From NCBI GenBank assembly GCA_965277625.1, contig OZ255827.1:124001-188000 (forward strand): a DNA stretch of 64,000 nucleotides, in the 5' to 3' direction. A model generated the notes under the pieces. It was not told the origin of the DNA. It saw nothing but the letters and a program-made list of their open reading frames with translations, and made no database searches. Positions within the stretch are counted from its first letter, which is position 1. Each line of letters opens with the position of its first letter. The translations under genes were made by a program, and so were the position numbers. The DNA comes from G965195345 sp965277625. Lineage in GTDB: Bacteria > Pseudomonadota > Gammaproteobacteria > CAKMZV01. Below are positions 26,793-35,927 of this stretch, one piece after another.

Positions 26793-27392
26793 ATGAGTGC
26801 GACGGAACTTGTCTTTGCCTCGGGCAATCTGGGCAAACTAAAAGAGGTGCAAAAAGCCTTCTCTGACTTTGATTGTCAGGTACGCCCACAGTCCGATTTT
26901 GGCATCACCAGCCCCGAAGAAACGGGTATGACCTTCATCGAAAACGCCATTCTTAAAGCGCGCTATGCTTCTAAGCATTCTAATTGCCCCGCATTTGCCG
27001 ACGATTCGGGTTTGGCCGTCAAAGCATTGCGCGGTGCGCCTGGCATTCACTCAGCACGCTTTGCCAGCACTGATGCAAGCGATCAAGAGAACATTGAGCA
27101 TCTGCTCATGACGCTGGCGCAAACACAAGATCGTCAAGCCAAATTCATCTGTATTCTCGCTTTTGTTGCACATGCCGATGACCCGCTCCCCATCATCGCC
27201 CAAGGCGTCTGGCATGGGCATATTGCTCAATCGTGTCAGGGCAGTGGGGGTTTCGGCTATGACCCAGTATTTTTATTAGACAAGGGTTGTAGTGCAGCAG
27301 AAATCAGCCTTGAACAAAAAAATCAATTGTCACATCGCGGCCAAGCCATCCAAAAACTTAAGGAAAAACTCCGCCCTTGGCTCAGCCAATGA
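26793..27392 (+). CDS. rdgB: XTP/dITP pyrophosphatase (house-cleaning NTPase)
   Basis: Removes ITP/dITP and XTP from nucleotide pools. 199 aa of the Ham1/RdgB family: ASGNLGKLKEV (phosphate contacts), ADDSGLAVKALRGAPGIHSARFA, GSGGFGYDPVF and LSHRGQA are diagnostic. It lies 4 bp after the intradiol-like gene and just before hemW, the usual rdgB-hemW neighbourhood. Confidence 0.96.
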   Translation: MSATELVFASGNLGKLKEVQKAFSDFDCQVRPQSDFGITSPEETGMTFIENAILKARYASKHSNCPAFADDSGLAVKALRGAPGIHSARFASTDASDQENIEHLLMTLAQTQDRQAKFICILAFVAHADDPLPIIAQGVWHGHIAQSCQGSGGFGYDPVFLLDKGCSAAEISLEQKNQLSHRGQAIQKLKEKLRPWLSQ

Positions 27393-27396
27393 GCTT

Positions 27397-28542
27397 GTGA
27401 CTGATTCAGAACAACCGCTCAGTTTATACGTCCACCTCCCTTGGTGTGTCCAGAAGTGCCCTTATTGTGATTTTAATTCGCACACCGCACCACAAAACCT
27501 CCCCGAAACGCTCTACATAGACGCATTGCTCGATGATTTGCGCCAACAATGCGAGCGTTGGCAAATCCAGCGTCCCATTGCCAGTATATTTTTTGGTGGT
27601 GGTACACCCTCGTTGTTTTCTGGTGCGGGCATTGGTCAAATAATAGAAGGCATTGCCAAACTCTGCCGCTTGAGCGATGAGTGTGAGGTGACCTTAGAAG
27701 CCAATCCTGGCACCTTAGATGAAGGCCATTTTAAAACCTATGCGTCCGTTGGCGTGAACCGTCTCTCACTTGGGGTGCAGTCATTTAACGAACAGCACCT
27801 CAAGGCCTTAGGGCGCATTCACAACGGTAAACAAGCCCACCAAGCCATTGAATGCGCGCTAAAACACTTTGCTCGGATCAACATTGATTTGATGTTTGGT
27901 TTGCCCAATCAAACGCACGAACAAGGTCTGCAAGATGTGGAAACAGCGCTGTCCTACCGTATTGAACACCTGTCTTACTACCAATTGACACTTGAGCCAA
28001 ATACACCCTTCTATAGACGCCCACCAGCATTGCCAGATGAGACCGTCATTGATGACCTCCATCAAGCCGCCATGGCCTTAATGGATGATAGCGGTTTCAA
28101 AAGATACGAAATCTCCGCTTTTTGTCGAGCTCAAAAATATTGCAAACACAATATGAACTATTGGCAATTTGGTGATTACATCGGCATTGGTTGCGGGGCA
28201 CACGGCAAAATCAGCCATAACAATCAGCCATATCGTACACGCCATCCAGCGGCCCCCATGCGCTACGTCGAACTGATCAAAAAACAATCCAGCCTGCTTG
28301 TTCAACCTATAGCGCAAGCAGACATTCTGTTTGAAATTCTGCTCAATGCTTTGCGATTAACCGACGGTTTTGACCCGAAAATTTTGCGTTTGCACGGTTT
28401 AAAGCTTTCTGATTACGCGGCACTATTCGCCCAAGCAGAATCAAAAGGCTTATTAGAGATCAGCCCGCAAAGAATCAAAGCTTCTGCTTTGGGATTGCGC
28501 TTTTTGAATTATTTACAGGCGTCTTTTCTGCCCGAAAAATAA
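27397..28542 (+). CDS. hemW: radical SAM haem chaperone HemW (formerly coproporphyrinogen III oxidase-like)
   Basis: 381 aa. Radical SAM cluster motif PWCVQKCPYCDFNSH (CxxxCxxC), then FGGGTPSLF, EANPGT and GVQSFN, all HemN/HemW features; the CDFNSH context and length fit HemW, which binds and transfers haem, rather than HemN. The GTG at 27397, 4 bp after rdgB, gives the family's short N-terminus; the frame is open further up into rdgB. Its 3' end overlaps the convergent lnt gene by 30 bp. Confidence 0.9.
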   Translation: MTDSEQPLSLYVHLPWCVQKCPYCDFNSHTAPQNLPETLYIDALLDDLRQQCERWQIQRPIASIFFGGGTPSLFSGAGIGQIIEGIAKLCRLSDECEVTLEANPGTLDEGHFKTYASVGVNRLSLGVQSFNEQHLKALGRIHNGKQAHQAIECALKHFARINIDLMFGLPNQTHEQGLQDVETALSYRIEHLSYYQLTLEPNTPFYRRPPALPDETVIDDLHQAAMALMDDSGFKRYEISAFCRAQKYCKHNMNYWQFGDYIGIGCGAHGKISHNNQPYRTRHPAAPMRYVELIKKQSSLLVQPIAQADILFEILLNALRLTDGFDPKILRLHGLKLSDYAALFAQAESKGLLEISPQRIKASALGLRFLNYLQASFLPEK

Positions 28543-30075
28543 CAGGATTAGAACGAGGGGCAAAAGCGCCCAAATCCATTGATTGCCCCAAATATAAAAA
28601 GGCGTTTGCCCTTTAAACATCGGCATGTCAGCGGTTAACACATCCGCTTGAGCTTGAGGCAGTTTTGCCAACACCACGCCTTGCTCATTGATGATGCCTG
28701 TGATCCCCGTGTTGGTTGCTCTGGCAATATATCGGCCAGCCTCTTTGGCCCTTAATTGCGCCATCTGCATAAATTGTGCTTGCTCAGAAGTTGATTCAAA
28801 CCACGCTTCATTGCTTACACTGATGATGCCCCCTGCTTGAGGCAGGTGCATGTTGATGCCTTGCCAAAATGCCAACTCATAGCAAATATTAACACTTAAT
28901 TGGCTCGAACCAATCTGTAACATTTCTTGTTGCGCACGACCCGTGAGAAAATTGCTGTATTCATAACCCCACCAGCGCATTAAATCAGTGGTTAGGCTCT
29001 CAAACGGCGTATATTCACTAAAGGGGACCAAGAGACGTTTGTCATACTGCCACCGATCGTCAATGGATTTGACCGCATTGGTCCATCCGCGACTATAACT
29101 ATCTGAGTGGAGTGTGCCGGTGATCAGCGTCCATTGTTTTTGTTCAGCCAGTTGGTTGAGTTCTTTTTTCAATCTTCTTGGAAAAAACGACCACACGTTG
29201 GCAACCGCTGATTCTGGCCATACCACCAATTGGGTTTGGGAACTAATCTGTTCGGTCAAAGACCGATATTTTTCTAAACTGGGCCTAAAATTCCAAGCCG
29301 CCCACTTTTCTTTTTGCGGCACATTACCCTGAACCAGCGAAACTTTGACAACCTCGCCCGTTTTTTGAGCAAATTCTTGTGGCAATAATGCCACCAATAA
29401 AAACACCGCAATGGCAGAGAAAATGGCTTTTAAGCGCCGCAAATGGCGTAGCCAAATGGCGAAAAACACGACCACCAACATCAACAAAAATGAGGCGCCA
29501 TAAGCCCCGAAATACGGCACAATCCTAACCAAATCTGTATCCGCAGTGGCATAACCCACCGTCATCCATGGGAAACCTTGTAGTACTGAGCCCTTTAACC
29601 ATTCTAACAAGACCCATAAACTCGCAAAAATCAGCGTTTTGGCAAAAACCCCATAATAAGGATTCAACCGATTGGCCAACCAAGTAAATAGCCCCGTATA
29701 AACCCCACAATACAAGCTGCCTATGCCGCATAATAAAATACTCAACCACGGCGCAATCGATTGAACCTGCATGCTTGAATAGATCCATTCTGCTGTGTGC
29801 AAATGTAAGCCAAACCCCCAAAACAGCCCAATCAAAAAGGATTGGCGTGACGGTCTCTTTCTGAACATCAAAAAAATTAATGTGATCAATGACACAAACA
29901 AGGCGATTTTATAGTCGTATGGCGCAAAGCCCATGCCGCCCAAATAGCCGAGTAAGATACACAAAAGGTAGAGTAACAAAATCATTGCGTCATTGTATCG
30001 CTTCTGCGCACTTTTGTATAACCTCTCAAATCCTCTGAAAAAACTGGCATATATTCTGCTAAATGCGGTCATCAT
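28513..30075 (-). CDS. lnt: apolipoprotein N-acyltransferase
   Basis: Inner-membrane enzyme that N-acylates the lipoprotein diacylglyceryl-cysteine, needed for Lol export. 520 aa. Several transmembrane segments in the first ~220 residues precede the nitrilase-like domain with Glu in VWPESAVAN, the catalytic Cys in NICYELAFW and the intervening Lys region; a final membrane helix closes the protein. The N-terminal 30 basic residues before ILLLYLLCILLG could be trimmed if Met31 is the true start. The corC/ybeX neighbour seen in other genomes is absent. Confidence 0.93.
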   Translation of the reverse strand: MMTAFSRIYASFFRGFERLYKSAQKRYNDAMILLLYLLCILLGYLGGMGFAPYDYKIALFVSLITLIFLMFRKRPSRQSFLIGLFWGFGLHLHTAEWIYSSMQVQSIAPWLSILLCGIGSLYCGVYTGLFTWLANRLNPYYGVFAKTLIFASLWVLLEWLKGSVLQGFPWMTVGYATADTDLVRIVPYFGAYGASFLLMLVVVFFAIWLRHLRRLKAIFSAIAVFLLVALLPQEFAQKTGEVVKVSLVQGNVPQKEKWAAWNFRPSLEKYRSLTEQISSQTQLVVWPESAVANVWSFFPRRLKKELNQLAEQKQWTLITGTLHSDSYSRGWTNAVKSIDDRWQYDKRLLVPFSEYTPFESLTTDLMRWWGYEYSNFLTGRAQQEMLQIGSSQLSVNICYELAFWQGINMHLPQAGGIISVSNEAWFESTSEQAQFMQMAQLRAKEAGRYIARATNTGITGIINEQGVVLAKLPQAQADVLTADMPMFKGQTPFYIWGNQWIWALLPLVLILLFFGQKRRL

Positions 30076-30184
30076 GCTTTTTTATCCGTTGATTCTGTCT
30101 GCCATTGACCTCATCATGCGGGCATTTTCTCAAACATGACCAAGTTCACTGAGGGAAGCCAGCTGTTCGTTCGAGCGATTCAAG

Positions 30185-30190
30185 TATAAT
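30185..30190 (+). promoter_or_regulatory. -10 element upstream of miaB
   Basis: Perfect TATAAT with no clear -35. Predicted start about 30197; the ~39-nt leader contains a small hairpin AGGCT/AGCCT (30202-30216) just upstream of the ribosome site. Confidence 0.45.
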
Positions 30191-30235
30191 ACCGCGTGGA
30201 TAGGCTGCGTTAGCCTGTTACTTTATGGGGCAAAG

Positions 30236-31576
30236 GTGAAAAATTTATTTATTAAAACGTACGGCTGTCAGATGAATGAATATGATTCTGAACGCATCGC
30301 GGGTTTGTTGAAAAAAACCCATGGTTTGGGATTGGTTGATAATGCCGATGACGCAGATGTTATCTTGATGAACACCTGCTCAATCCGCGAAAAAGCGCAA
30401 GAAAAAGTATTTACCCAACTGGGCGTTTGGAAAAACTGGAAAGCTGAAAAACCAGGTCGGGTTATTGGCGTCGGCGGTTGTGTTGCCTCCCAAGAAGGCG
30501 ATAATATTCGGCGACGGGTGCCCTATGTTGATGTTATTTTTGGCCCACAAAGCCTGCACCGACTGCCCGCCCTCATAGATGAAGCCCTAAAAGCTCAGCA
30601 ATCACAGAAAAAAGTCCCATTGATGGACATCTCCTTTCCTGAAATTGAGAAGTTCGATCATTTGCCCAAGCACGAAGCCAATGGCGTGAGCGCCTTTGTT
30701 TCGGTCATGGAAGGTTGTTCAAAATATTGCTCTTTCTGCGTCGTGCCCTACACCCGTGGTGAAGAGGTCAGCCGACCCTTTAACCAAGTCATAGACGAAG
30801 TGTCAGATTTAGCTCAACAAGGTGTGCGCGAAATCAACCTGCTTGGACAAAATGTCAACGCCTACCAAGGCACAATGGCTGATGGCGACATTGCTGATTT
30901 AGCCTTGTTGATTGATTGTGTGAGCCAAATTGAGGGCATCGATCGCATTCGCTTTACCACCTCACACCCTTTGGAAATGACCCCCGTTTTGATTCAAAGC
31001 TACGCCGAAGTCCCTGAACTCGTCAGCCACCTCCACCTACCCGTACAATCGGGTTCAGATCGGATACTGCAACTGATGAAACGCAATCACACAGCGCTTG
31101 AATACAAACACATCATTCGATCCTTGCGCAAAAACCGCCCTGACTTAAAAATGTCTTCAGATTTTATCGTGGGCTTTCCAGGTGAAACTGAGGCTGATTT
31201 TCAGGCAACGATGAAGTTGGTAGAAGACGTGGTCTATGATCGCTCATTCAGTTTTATTTACAGCGCTCGTCCAGGCACCCCTGCGGCTGATCTCATCGAT
31301 GAAGTCTCTCTCAAACAAAAGAAACAACGGCTGTATGCTTTGCAGGATTTACTGAACGAACAAGCCCAAAAAATAGCCCAGTCAATGTTGGGCAGCACTC
31401 AGCGCGTATTGGTTGAAAAACTGTCACGCAACGACGTAGAGGAAGTCGCGGGCAAAACAGAAAATAACATCGTCGTCAATTTCAAAGGCACGCCAGACCT
31501 CATCGGTGAATTTGTCGAGGTCACCATCACCGACGTCTATAAAAACTCGCTCAAAGGCGCCCAAATCACCTTTTAA
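30236..31576 (+). CDS. miaB: tRNA-2-methylthio-N6-dimethylallyladenosine synthase MiaB
   Basis: Radical SAM methylthiotransferase acting on i6A37 made by MiaA. 446 aa. UPF0004 domain with Cys in YGCQMNEYDSE, NTCSIREKA and GGCVAS (auxiliary cluster), radical SAM motif EGCSKYCSFCVVPYTRG, and a C-terminal TRAM domain. The start is GTG at 30236 after GGGGCAAAG. Confidence 0.96.
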   Translation: MKNLFIKTYGCQMNEYDSERIAGLLKKTHGLGLVDNADDADVILMNTCSIREKAQEKVFTQLGVWKNWKAEKPGRVIGVGGCVASQEGDNIRRRVPYVDVIFGPQSLHRLPALIDEALKAQQSQKKVPLMDISFPEIEKFDHLPKHEANGVSAFVSVMEGCSKYCSFCVVPYTRGEEVSRPFNQVIDEVSDLAQQGVREINLLGQNVNAYQGTMADGDIADLALLIDCVSQIEGIDRIRFTTSHPLEMTPVLIQSYAEVPELVSHLHLPVQSGSDRILQLMKRNHTALEYKHIIRSLRKNRPDLKMSSDFIVGFPGETEADFQATMKLVEDVVYDRSFSFIYSARPGTPAADLIDEVSLKQKKQRLYALQDLLNEQAQKIAQSMLGSTQRVLVEKLSRNDVEEVAGKTENNIVVNFKGTPDLIGEFVEVTITDVYKNSLKGAQITF

Positions 31577-31653
31577 TGACTTTGCGGCATTGATCAGAAT
31601 CGGTCGGGTTCCCAAAAATTAGGCCGTGCTGTCCCTTTTGCATGGGCTAATAT

Positions 31654-33147
31654 GTGCCCATGCTGGCCATTACCCACACGCGAATCATTTCCTCCATTCA
31701 AGCCGCCTTGGTCCAAATCGAAGTCCATTCGAGCACGGGCATTCCCGCATTTCACCTGGTCGGAATGGCGGAAACAGCGGTCAAGGAAAGCCGAGACCGC
31801 GTCAACAGTGCCATCACCAACAGTGGTTTTGAGTTCCCTTGGGGGCGGTTGGTGGTCAATCTTTCTCCAGCTGACATTAGTAAGGCAGGCAGCGGCTATG
31901 ATCTGGCGATTGCGGTGGGTTTGCTATTGGTCAGTGGTCAAGTGCCACTCAAGCAAGCGACTGATATTGAGTTTTATGGTGAATTGACTTTATCGGGTCA
32001 ATTACGTGGCATCAGAGGTTTATTGCCAGCGCTTTTAGCCCCTTCCAGTCGAGATAAAATCCGTATCATTCCGACTGAGAATGCGGATGATGCCGCCCTT
32101 GTTGACGACGACAATATTCTATTGGCAGACAGCCTTAAGCAGGTCATTGATTTTCTGACCGAGCGTGCAGCCTTAACAAACCCGCCCAAAATCAAAACTC
32201 AAAAGCCCCCGCCCATGCCTTTAAATTGGCATGAGGTGCGCGAGCAAAAGGCAGTCAAACAAAGTTTATTGCTGGCAGCTGCTGGGGGACATTCTGCTTT
32301 AATGATTGGTCCACCAGGTTGTGGAAAAAGCATGTTGGCTCAGGCTTTTCAAGGCATATTGCCTAATCTTTCGCGCGAGCAAATGCTGCAAACGGCGACC
32401 ATTTATTCGATTGCTGGATTACCCAACCCCCATTGGTGTCGCCCGCCCTTTCGCAGTCCACATCATACAAGCTCTGCCGTGGCCATCATTGGTGGCGGTG
32501 GCAAGGCCAAACCAGGTGAGGTATCGCTGGCGCATAATGGATTGCTTTTTTTGGATGAATTTCTCGAATTTACACGCGCCGCATTGGAAGGGTTGAGAGA
32601 GCCTTTGGAGACGGGAGAGGTGCACATTACGCGAGCCGAAGCAAAAGCCATTTATCCGGCGCAATTTCAGCTGATTTGTGCCATGAACCCTTGTAATTGT
32701 GGCTTTATGGGATCAAGCCAGTGCCGTTGTACACCAGACAGCATCGCCCGCTATAGAAGCAAATTATCGGGTCCATTATTAGACCGTATTGACTTGCACA
32801 TCAATGTCTTTCCCATTGATCCTGAAAAACTGATGGATCCAATCGATCCTGCTGAAAAATCCAGTGAATACTGGCGTGAAAAAGTGTTTGAATGTCGGCA
32901 ACGCCAGTATCAGCGCCAAGGTGTGCTAAATGCCCAACTGGGTACAAATGCGATTGAAGCATTGGCGGTGATGGATGAGGACTGCCAGGCATTCTTACGC
33001 CAATCCATTCGCACACTGAATCTATCGGGCCGTGCTTTTCATCGTATTTTACGATTGTTGATTACCCTTTCAGATTGGCAGGGTCAGCCCATAAACCAAC
33101 AAATGATTGCACAGGCCATCGCCTTGCGCAGTTTGGACCGTCAATAA
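31654..33147 (+). CDS. comM: ComM/YifB AAA+ Mg-chelatase-like protein
   Basis: Hexameric helicase that promotes branch migration during integration of transforming DNA. 497 aa. N-terminal ChlI-like domain (HLVGMAETAVKESRDRV), Walker A IGPPGCGKS, Walker B LLFLDEF, PFRSPHHTSS and a Mg_chelatase C-terminal domain with AMNPCNCGF and a cluster of cysteines. The start is GTG at 31654 or ATG at 31660. Suggests, but does not prove, natural transformation ability. Confidence 0.92.
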   Translation: MPMLAITHTRIISSIQAALVQIEVHSSTGIPAFHLVGMAETAVKESRDRVNSAITNSGFEFPWGRLVVNLSPADISKAGSGYDLAIAVGLLLVSGQVPLKQATDIEFYGELTLSGQLRGIRGLLPALLAPSSRDKIRIIPTENADDAALVDDDNILLADSLKQVIDFLTERAALTNPPKIKTQKPPPMPLNWHEVREQKAVKQSLLLAAAGGHSALMIGPPGCGKSMLAQAFQGILPNLSREQMLQTATIYSIAGLPNPHWCRPPFRSPHHTSSAVAIIGGGGKAKPGEVSLAHNGLLFLDEFLEFTRAALEGLREPLETGEVHITRAEAKAIYPAQFQLICAMNPCNCGFMGSSQCRCTPDSIARYRSKLSGPLLDRIDLHINVFPIDPEKLMDPIDPAEKSSEYWREKVFECRQRQYQRQGVLNAQLGTNAIEALAVMDEDCQAFLRQSIRTLNLSGRAFHRILRLLITLSDWQGQPINQQMIAQAIALRSLDRQ

Positions 33148-33263
33148 AAGATAAAGTTTAGCGCAGACGGTGCGCACAAAGCGCGCCATTCATCGCGCAT
33201 TGTCCTATAATTGCTTTTGCGCCAAAATATGCAATAAATCGCTGCTAATTGAGTGGGTTGCGT

Positions 33264-33269
33264 TATAAT
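33264..33269 (+). promoter_or_regulatory. -10 element upstream of rpmE2
   Basis: Perfect TATAAT; no acceptable -35. Predicted start about 33276, so a leader of about 85 nt precedes the ATG at 33361. Confidence 0.4.
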
Positions 33270-33360
33270 GCGCACCCGTTTATTTAGAGCCTCGAGCATG
33301 AGTAAGCGATTTGGTTGGGCCAGCCCACCGCCGTTCATAAAAATACGTTTGGAGTTAAAC

Positions 33361-33603
33361 ATGAAAAAGGACATTCACCCTGATTACCATGATGTGGTGT
33401 TTCAAGACATTTCTACGGGAGAAAGCTATATCACTCGTTCAACCGTCGCATCCGATCAAACCATTGATATAGAAGGGAAAACTTACCCTTTAATTCGTGT
33501 TGAGGTGAGTTCTTCATCGCACACTTTTTACACGGGCAAACAGAATCTGATTAAAACTCAAGGTCGTGTTGAGAAGTTTCTCGAAAAATACGGCTTGGAG
33601 TAA
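33361..33603 (+). CDS. rpmE2: 50S ribosomal protein bL31, type B (zinc-free)
   Basis: 80 aa. MKKDIHPDYHDVVFQD and the HTFYTGKQ...GRVEKFLEKYG end are the type B (RpmE2/YkgM) pattern. No cysteine is present, so the zinc ribbon of type A L31 is missing. Type B paralogues often replace zinc-bound L31 under zinc limitation; here it may be the only copy. The ATG at 33361 is preceded by GGAG; the upstream in-frame ATG at 33253 overlaps the promoter and is rejected. Confidence 0.95.
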   Translation: MKKDIHPDYHDVVFQDISTGESYITRSTVASDQTIDIEGKTYPLIRVEVSSSSHTFYTGKQNLIKTQGRVEKFLEKYGLE

Positions 33604-33640
33604 AGCGACGCATTATCTAAATACGCCCTTGTACAAATCA

Positions 33641-34423
33641 ATGATTAAAGCCATACGGCGTTTCCTGTATGGCTTTGTTTTTTTAAGCGCTTCAACTTCT
33701 GTTTTAGCAAATCCACTCTGTGCACCTGATGGCAAAATGTATTCAGGGCAAGTTAAAAAAGTCCTCGATGGCGATACGGTGATTCTCGATGGCAACAAAC
33801 ACCTTCGTCTCATCGGCATCAATGCCCCTGAAGTGGGCAACAAAAAAAAGCGGACCAAAGACCAGCCGCTGGCAAAAACAAGCAAAAAGCGTCTATCTCA
33901 GTTGCTCCCCCCCAAAACCATCGTTCAATATCAGTTAGGCGCAGACCCACAAGATCGATACAGACGCTTGTTGGCCCATGTTTACCACAAAAACAACAAC
34001 ATCAATGCGCAGATGCTCCGTTCGGGGATGGCATTCTTACTGACCGTCCCACCCAATATTTCAAAAATCGAATGTTATAAATTGGCGCGAAACGACGCCC
34101 AGAAATCCAAAAAAGGCATTTGGCGTCATAAACATTACGCCCCCGTCGCGGCAAAGACCCTAAAACAGAAGACTTTTAAAGGGGGATTTATCCGAATCAA
34201 AACCACCATCACCAAGCTTCGTCAAACCAACAAGTCTGTTTGGTTAGAGGGTCAGGGGGACTTTCGCATTCGTATCAGCAAACAAGACCTGAAATCGTTT
34301 GAACTGTCTATGTTTAAAAGCTTGGTCAAACGGCAAGTCATCGTCAGTGGCTATGTCTATTGGCGTAAGGGCATAGCGACCTTAATTCTCCACCATCCAG
34401 CTCATATTCAAGTGATAATATAG
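33641..34423 (+). CDS. secreted thermonuclease (SNase)-domain protein
   Basis: 260 aa. Signal peptide (1-23, FLYGFVFLSASTSVLA), then a staphylococcal nuclease fold: VKKVLDGDTVIL, HLRLIGINAPEV (Arg56 and Glu64 as catalytic residues) and DRYRRLLAHVY (third catalytic Arg). About 110 further residues form an OB-like C-terminal domain (IRIKTTITKLRQTNKSVWLEG...VSGYVYWRKG). Probably a periplasmic or secreted nuclease. Its first 13 codons are also a terminator-like hairpin after rpmE2. The ATG at 33641 is the only start that leaves a normal signal peptide. Confidence 0.82.
   Translation: MIKAIRRFLYGFVFLSASTSVLANPLCAPDGKMYSGQVKKVLDGDTVILDGNKHLRLIGINAPEVGNKKKRTKDQPLAKTSKKRLSQLLPPKTIVQYQLGADPQDRYRRLLAHVYHKNNNINAQMLRSGMAFLLTVPPNISKIECYKLARNDAQKSKKGIWRHKHYAPVAAKTLKQKTFKGGFIRIKTTITKLRQTNKSVWLEGQGDFRIRISKQDLKSFELSMFKSLVKRQVIVSGYVYWRKGIATLILHHPAHIQVII
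33647..33684 (+). terminator. Rho-independent terminator of rpmE2, inside the nuclease signal-peptide codons
   Basis: AAAGCCATAC (33647-33656) and GTATGGCTTT (33667-33676) form a perfect 10-bp stem with a 10-nt loop, then G and seven Ts (33678-33684). It is 43 bp after the rpmE2 stop and lies wholly within codons 3-15 of the downstream gene. Confidence 0.75.
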
Positions 34424-34456
34424 CGACCATTCACCCCCTTTGGTTGCACGTGAAAC

Positions 34457-35491
34457 ATGCTCAAAAATAACCGTCTTATCCAGACCTTAACAGGCCAACC
34501 CACAGATCGCACACCCGTATGGGTGATGCGCCAAGCGGGTCGGTACCTGCCTGAATATCGCCAGACACGCCAACAGGCTGGAGGATTTATGGATCTGTGT
34601 CGGCGCGCAGATTTGGCGTGTGAAGTGACCTTACAACCCTTGCGTCGCTACCCTCAGTTGGATGCGGCCATCTTATTTTCTGACATTTTAACCCTCCCCG
34701 ATGCCATGGGCTTGACGCTCAGCTTTGCTCAAGAACAAGGCCCTATTTTGGCGAATCCAGTGCGTGATAGCGTGTCTGTGCGAGCATTGCATAAACCACC
34801 CAAAAACAGCTTGAATTACGTTTACGAAGCCGTAAAAACCATTCACCAGGCCTTAGATGAAACCGTGCCGCTTATAGGTTTCAGCGGCAGCCCGTGGACG
34901 CTGGCATGCTACATGGTTCAAGGACAAAGTAGTCGCGATTTTGCGGCGCTGAAATCGATGATTTATCAGGATCCAGAAACCGCCCATTATTTGTTGGACC
35001 TGTTGACTGAGGTGGTGACCGAGTATTTGCAACAGCAGATTGAGGCGGGCGTTGAAGTTGTACAAATATTTGATACCTGGGGAGGATTACTCAGCGAACA
35101 AGCGTACAACGATTTCTCTTTACACTACATGGCCAAAATCATTGATCAATTAAAGCGCAGTCACAAGCGCGTTCCCGTCATTATTTTTACCAAGGGTGGG
35201 GGCAATTGGTTGGAAGCGATGGCCGATTCTGGTGCAGATTGTTTGGGTTTGGATTGGAGCATTGATATGGGCAAAGCCAAGCAACGGGTGGGCCATAAAG
35301 TGGTTTTGCAAGGCAACTTGGATCCCCTGGTCTTATGCGGTACAGATCAAAATATTCGTTCTGAGGTGCAACGCATAAAGGCGCCCTTTCAAAATACGGG
35401 CGGCCATATCTTCAATTTGGGCCATGGCATTACCCCCCAAATTCATCCCGATAAATTGACCGTGATGTTGGATGAGGTGGTTCGTGATTAG
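34457..35491 (+). CDS. hemE: uroporphyrinogen decarboxylase HemE
   Basis: Decarboxylates uroporphyrinogen III to coproporphyrinogen III in haem synthesis. 344 aa, (beta/alpha)8 barrel. The N-terminal WVMRQAGRYLPEYR holds the substrate-binding Arg pair; GFSGSPWTLACY and FNLGHGITP are family signatures. The stop lies inside the moaE start region, so hemE-moaE-folB are probably co-translated. Confidence 0.97.
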   Translation: MLKNNRLIQTLTGQPTDRTPVWVMRQAGRYLPEYRQTRQQAGGFMDLCRRADLACEVTLQPLRRYPQLDAAILFSDILTLPDAMGLTLSFAQEQGPILANPVRDSVSVRALHKPPKNSLNYVYEAVKTIHQALDETVPLIGFSGSPWTLACYMVQGQSSRDFAALKSMIYQDPETAHYLLDLLTEVVTEYLQQQIEAGVEVVQIFDTWGGLLSEQAYNDFSLHYMAKIIDQLKRSHKRVPVIIFTKGGGNWLEAMADSGADCLGLDWSIDMGKAKQRVGHKVVLQGNLDPLVLCGTDQNIRSEVQRIKAPFQNTGGHIFNLGHGITPQIHPDKLTVMLDEVVRD

Positions 35492-35927
35492 CGTTCAATC
35501 CGCCGATTTTGATGTCAATGAATGCTTGCAATTGCTGCGCAATTCAACCACCAGTGTTGGCGCAGTGTCGCTGTTTATCGGTGTTATGCGAGACCTAAAT
35601 CTGGGGGATAAGGTGAGCGGGATGTGGTTAGAACATTATCCTGGCATGACTGAAAAAACCTTGTTAGATATTGAAAACCAAGCAAGAGCGCGATGGTCCT
35701 TACAAAATGTGGTGATCATTCACCGAGTGGGACACTTCAAGCCAAGCGATCAGATTGTTCTGGTCGCCACCTGTTCTGAACATAGAGAGGATGCCATCAG
35801 CGCCACAGCTTTCATCATGGATTATTTAAAAACGCGATCCCCTTTTTGGAAAAAAGAGCAGACTGATAATGGCACGCGTTGGGTTGAGCAACGCGACAAA
35901 GATTTTAAGGTAAAACAATGGACTTAA
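35484..35927 (+). CDS. moaE: molybdopterin synthase catalytic (large) subunit MoaE
   Basis: Transfers sulfur from thiocarboxylated MoaD to precursor Z to make molybdopterin. About 147 aa. SVGAVSLFIGVMRD, LEHYPGMTEKTL, IIHRVGHFKPSDQIV and SRSP/TRSPFWKKEQ-type active-site lysines (here TRSPFWKKE) identify it. GTG at 35484 overlaps hemE by 8 bp and gives the family's short N-terminus; ATG at 35472 is also in frame. moaD, moaA, moaC are not nearby. Confidence 0.93.
   Translation: MISVQSADFDVNECLQLLRNSTTSVGAVSLFIGVMRDLNLGDKVSGMWLEHYPGMTEKTLLDIENQARARWSLQNVVIIHRVGHFKPSDQIVLVATCSEHREDAISATAFIMDYLKTRSPFWKKEQTDNGTRWVEQRDKDFKVKQWT

Noticed and set aside
27292..27396. Longer hemW start inside rdgB
   Set aside because: Would add 35 residues not found in the family; the GTG at 27397 gives the normal N-terminus.
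33148..33252. GC-rich short hairpins (TGCGC/GCGC) after comM as terminator
   Set aside because: Stems are short and no T run follows.
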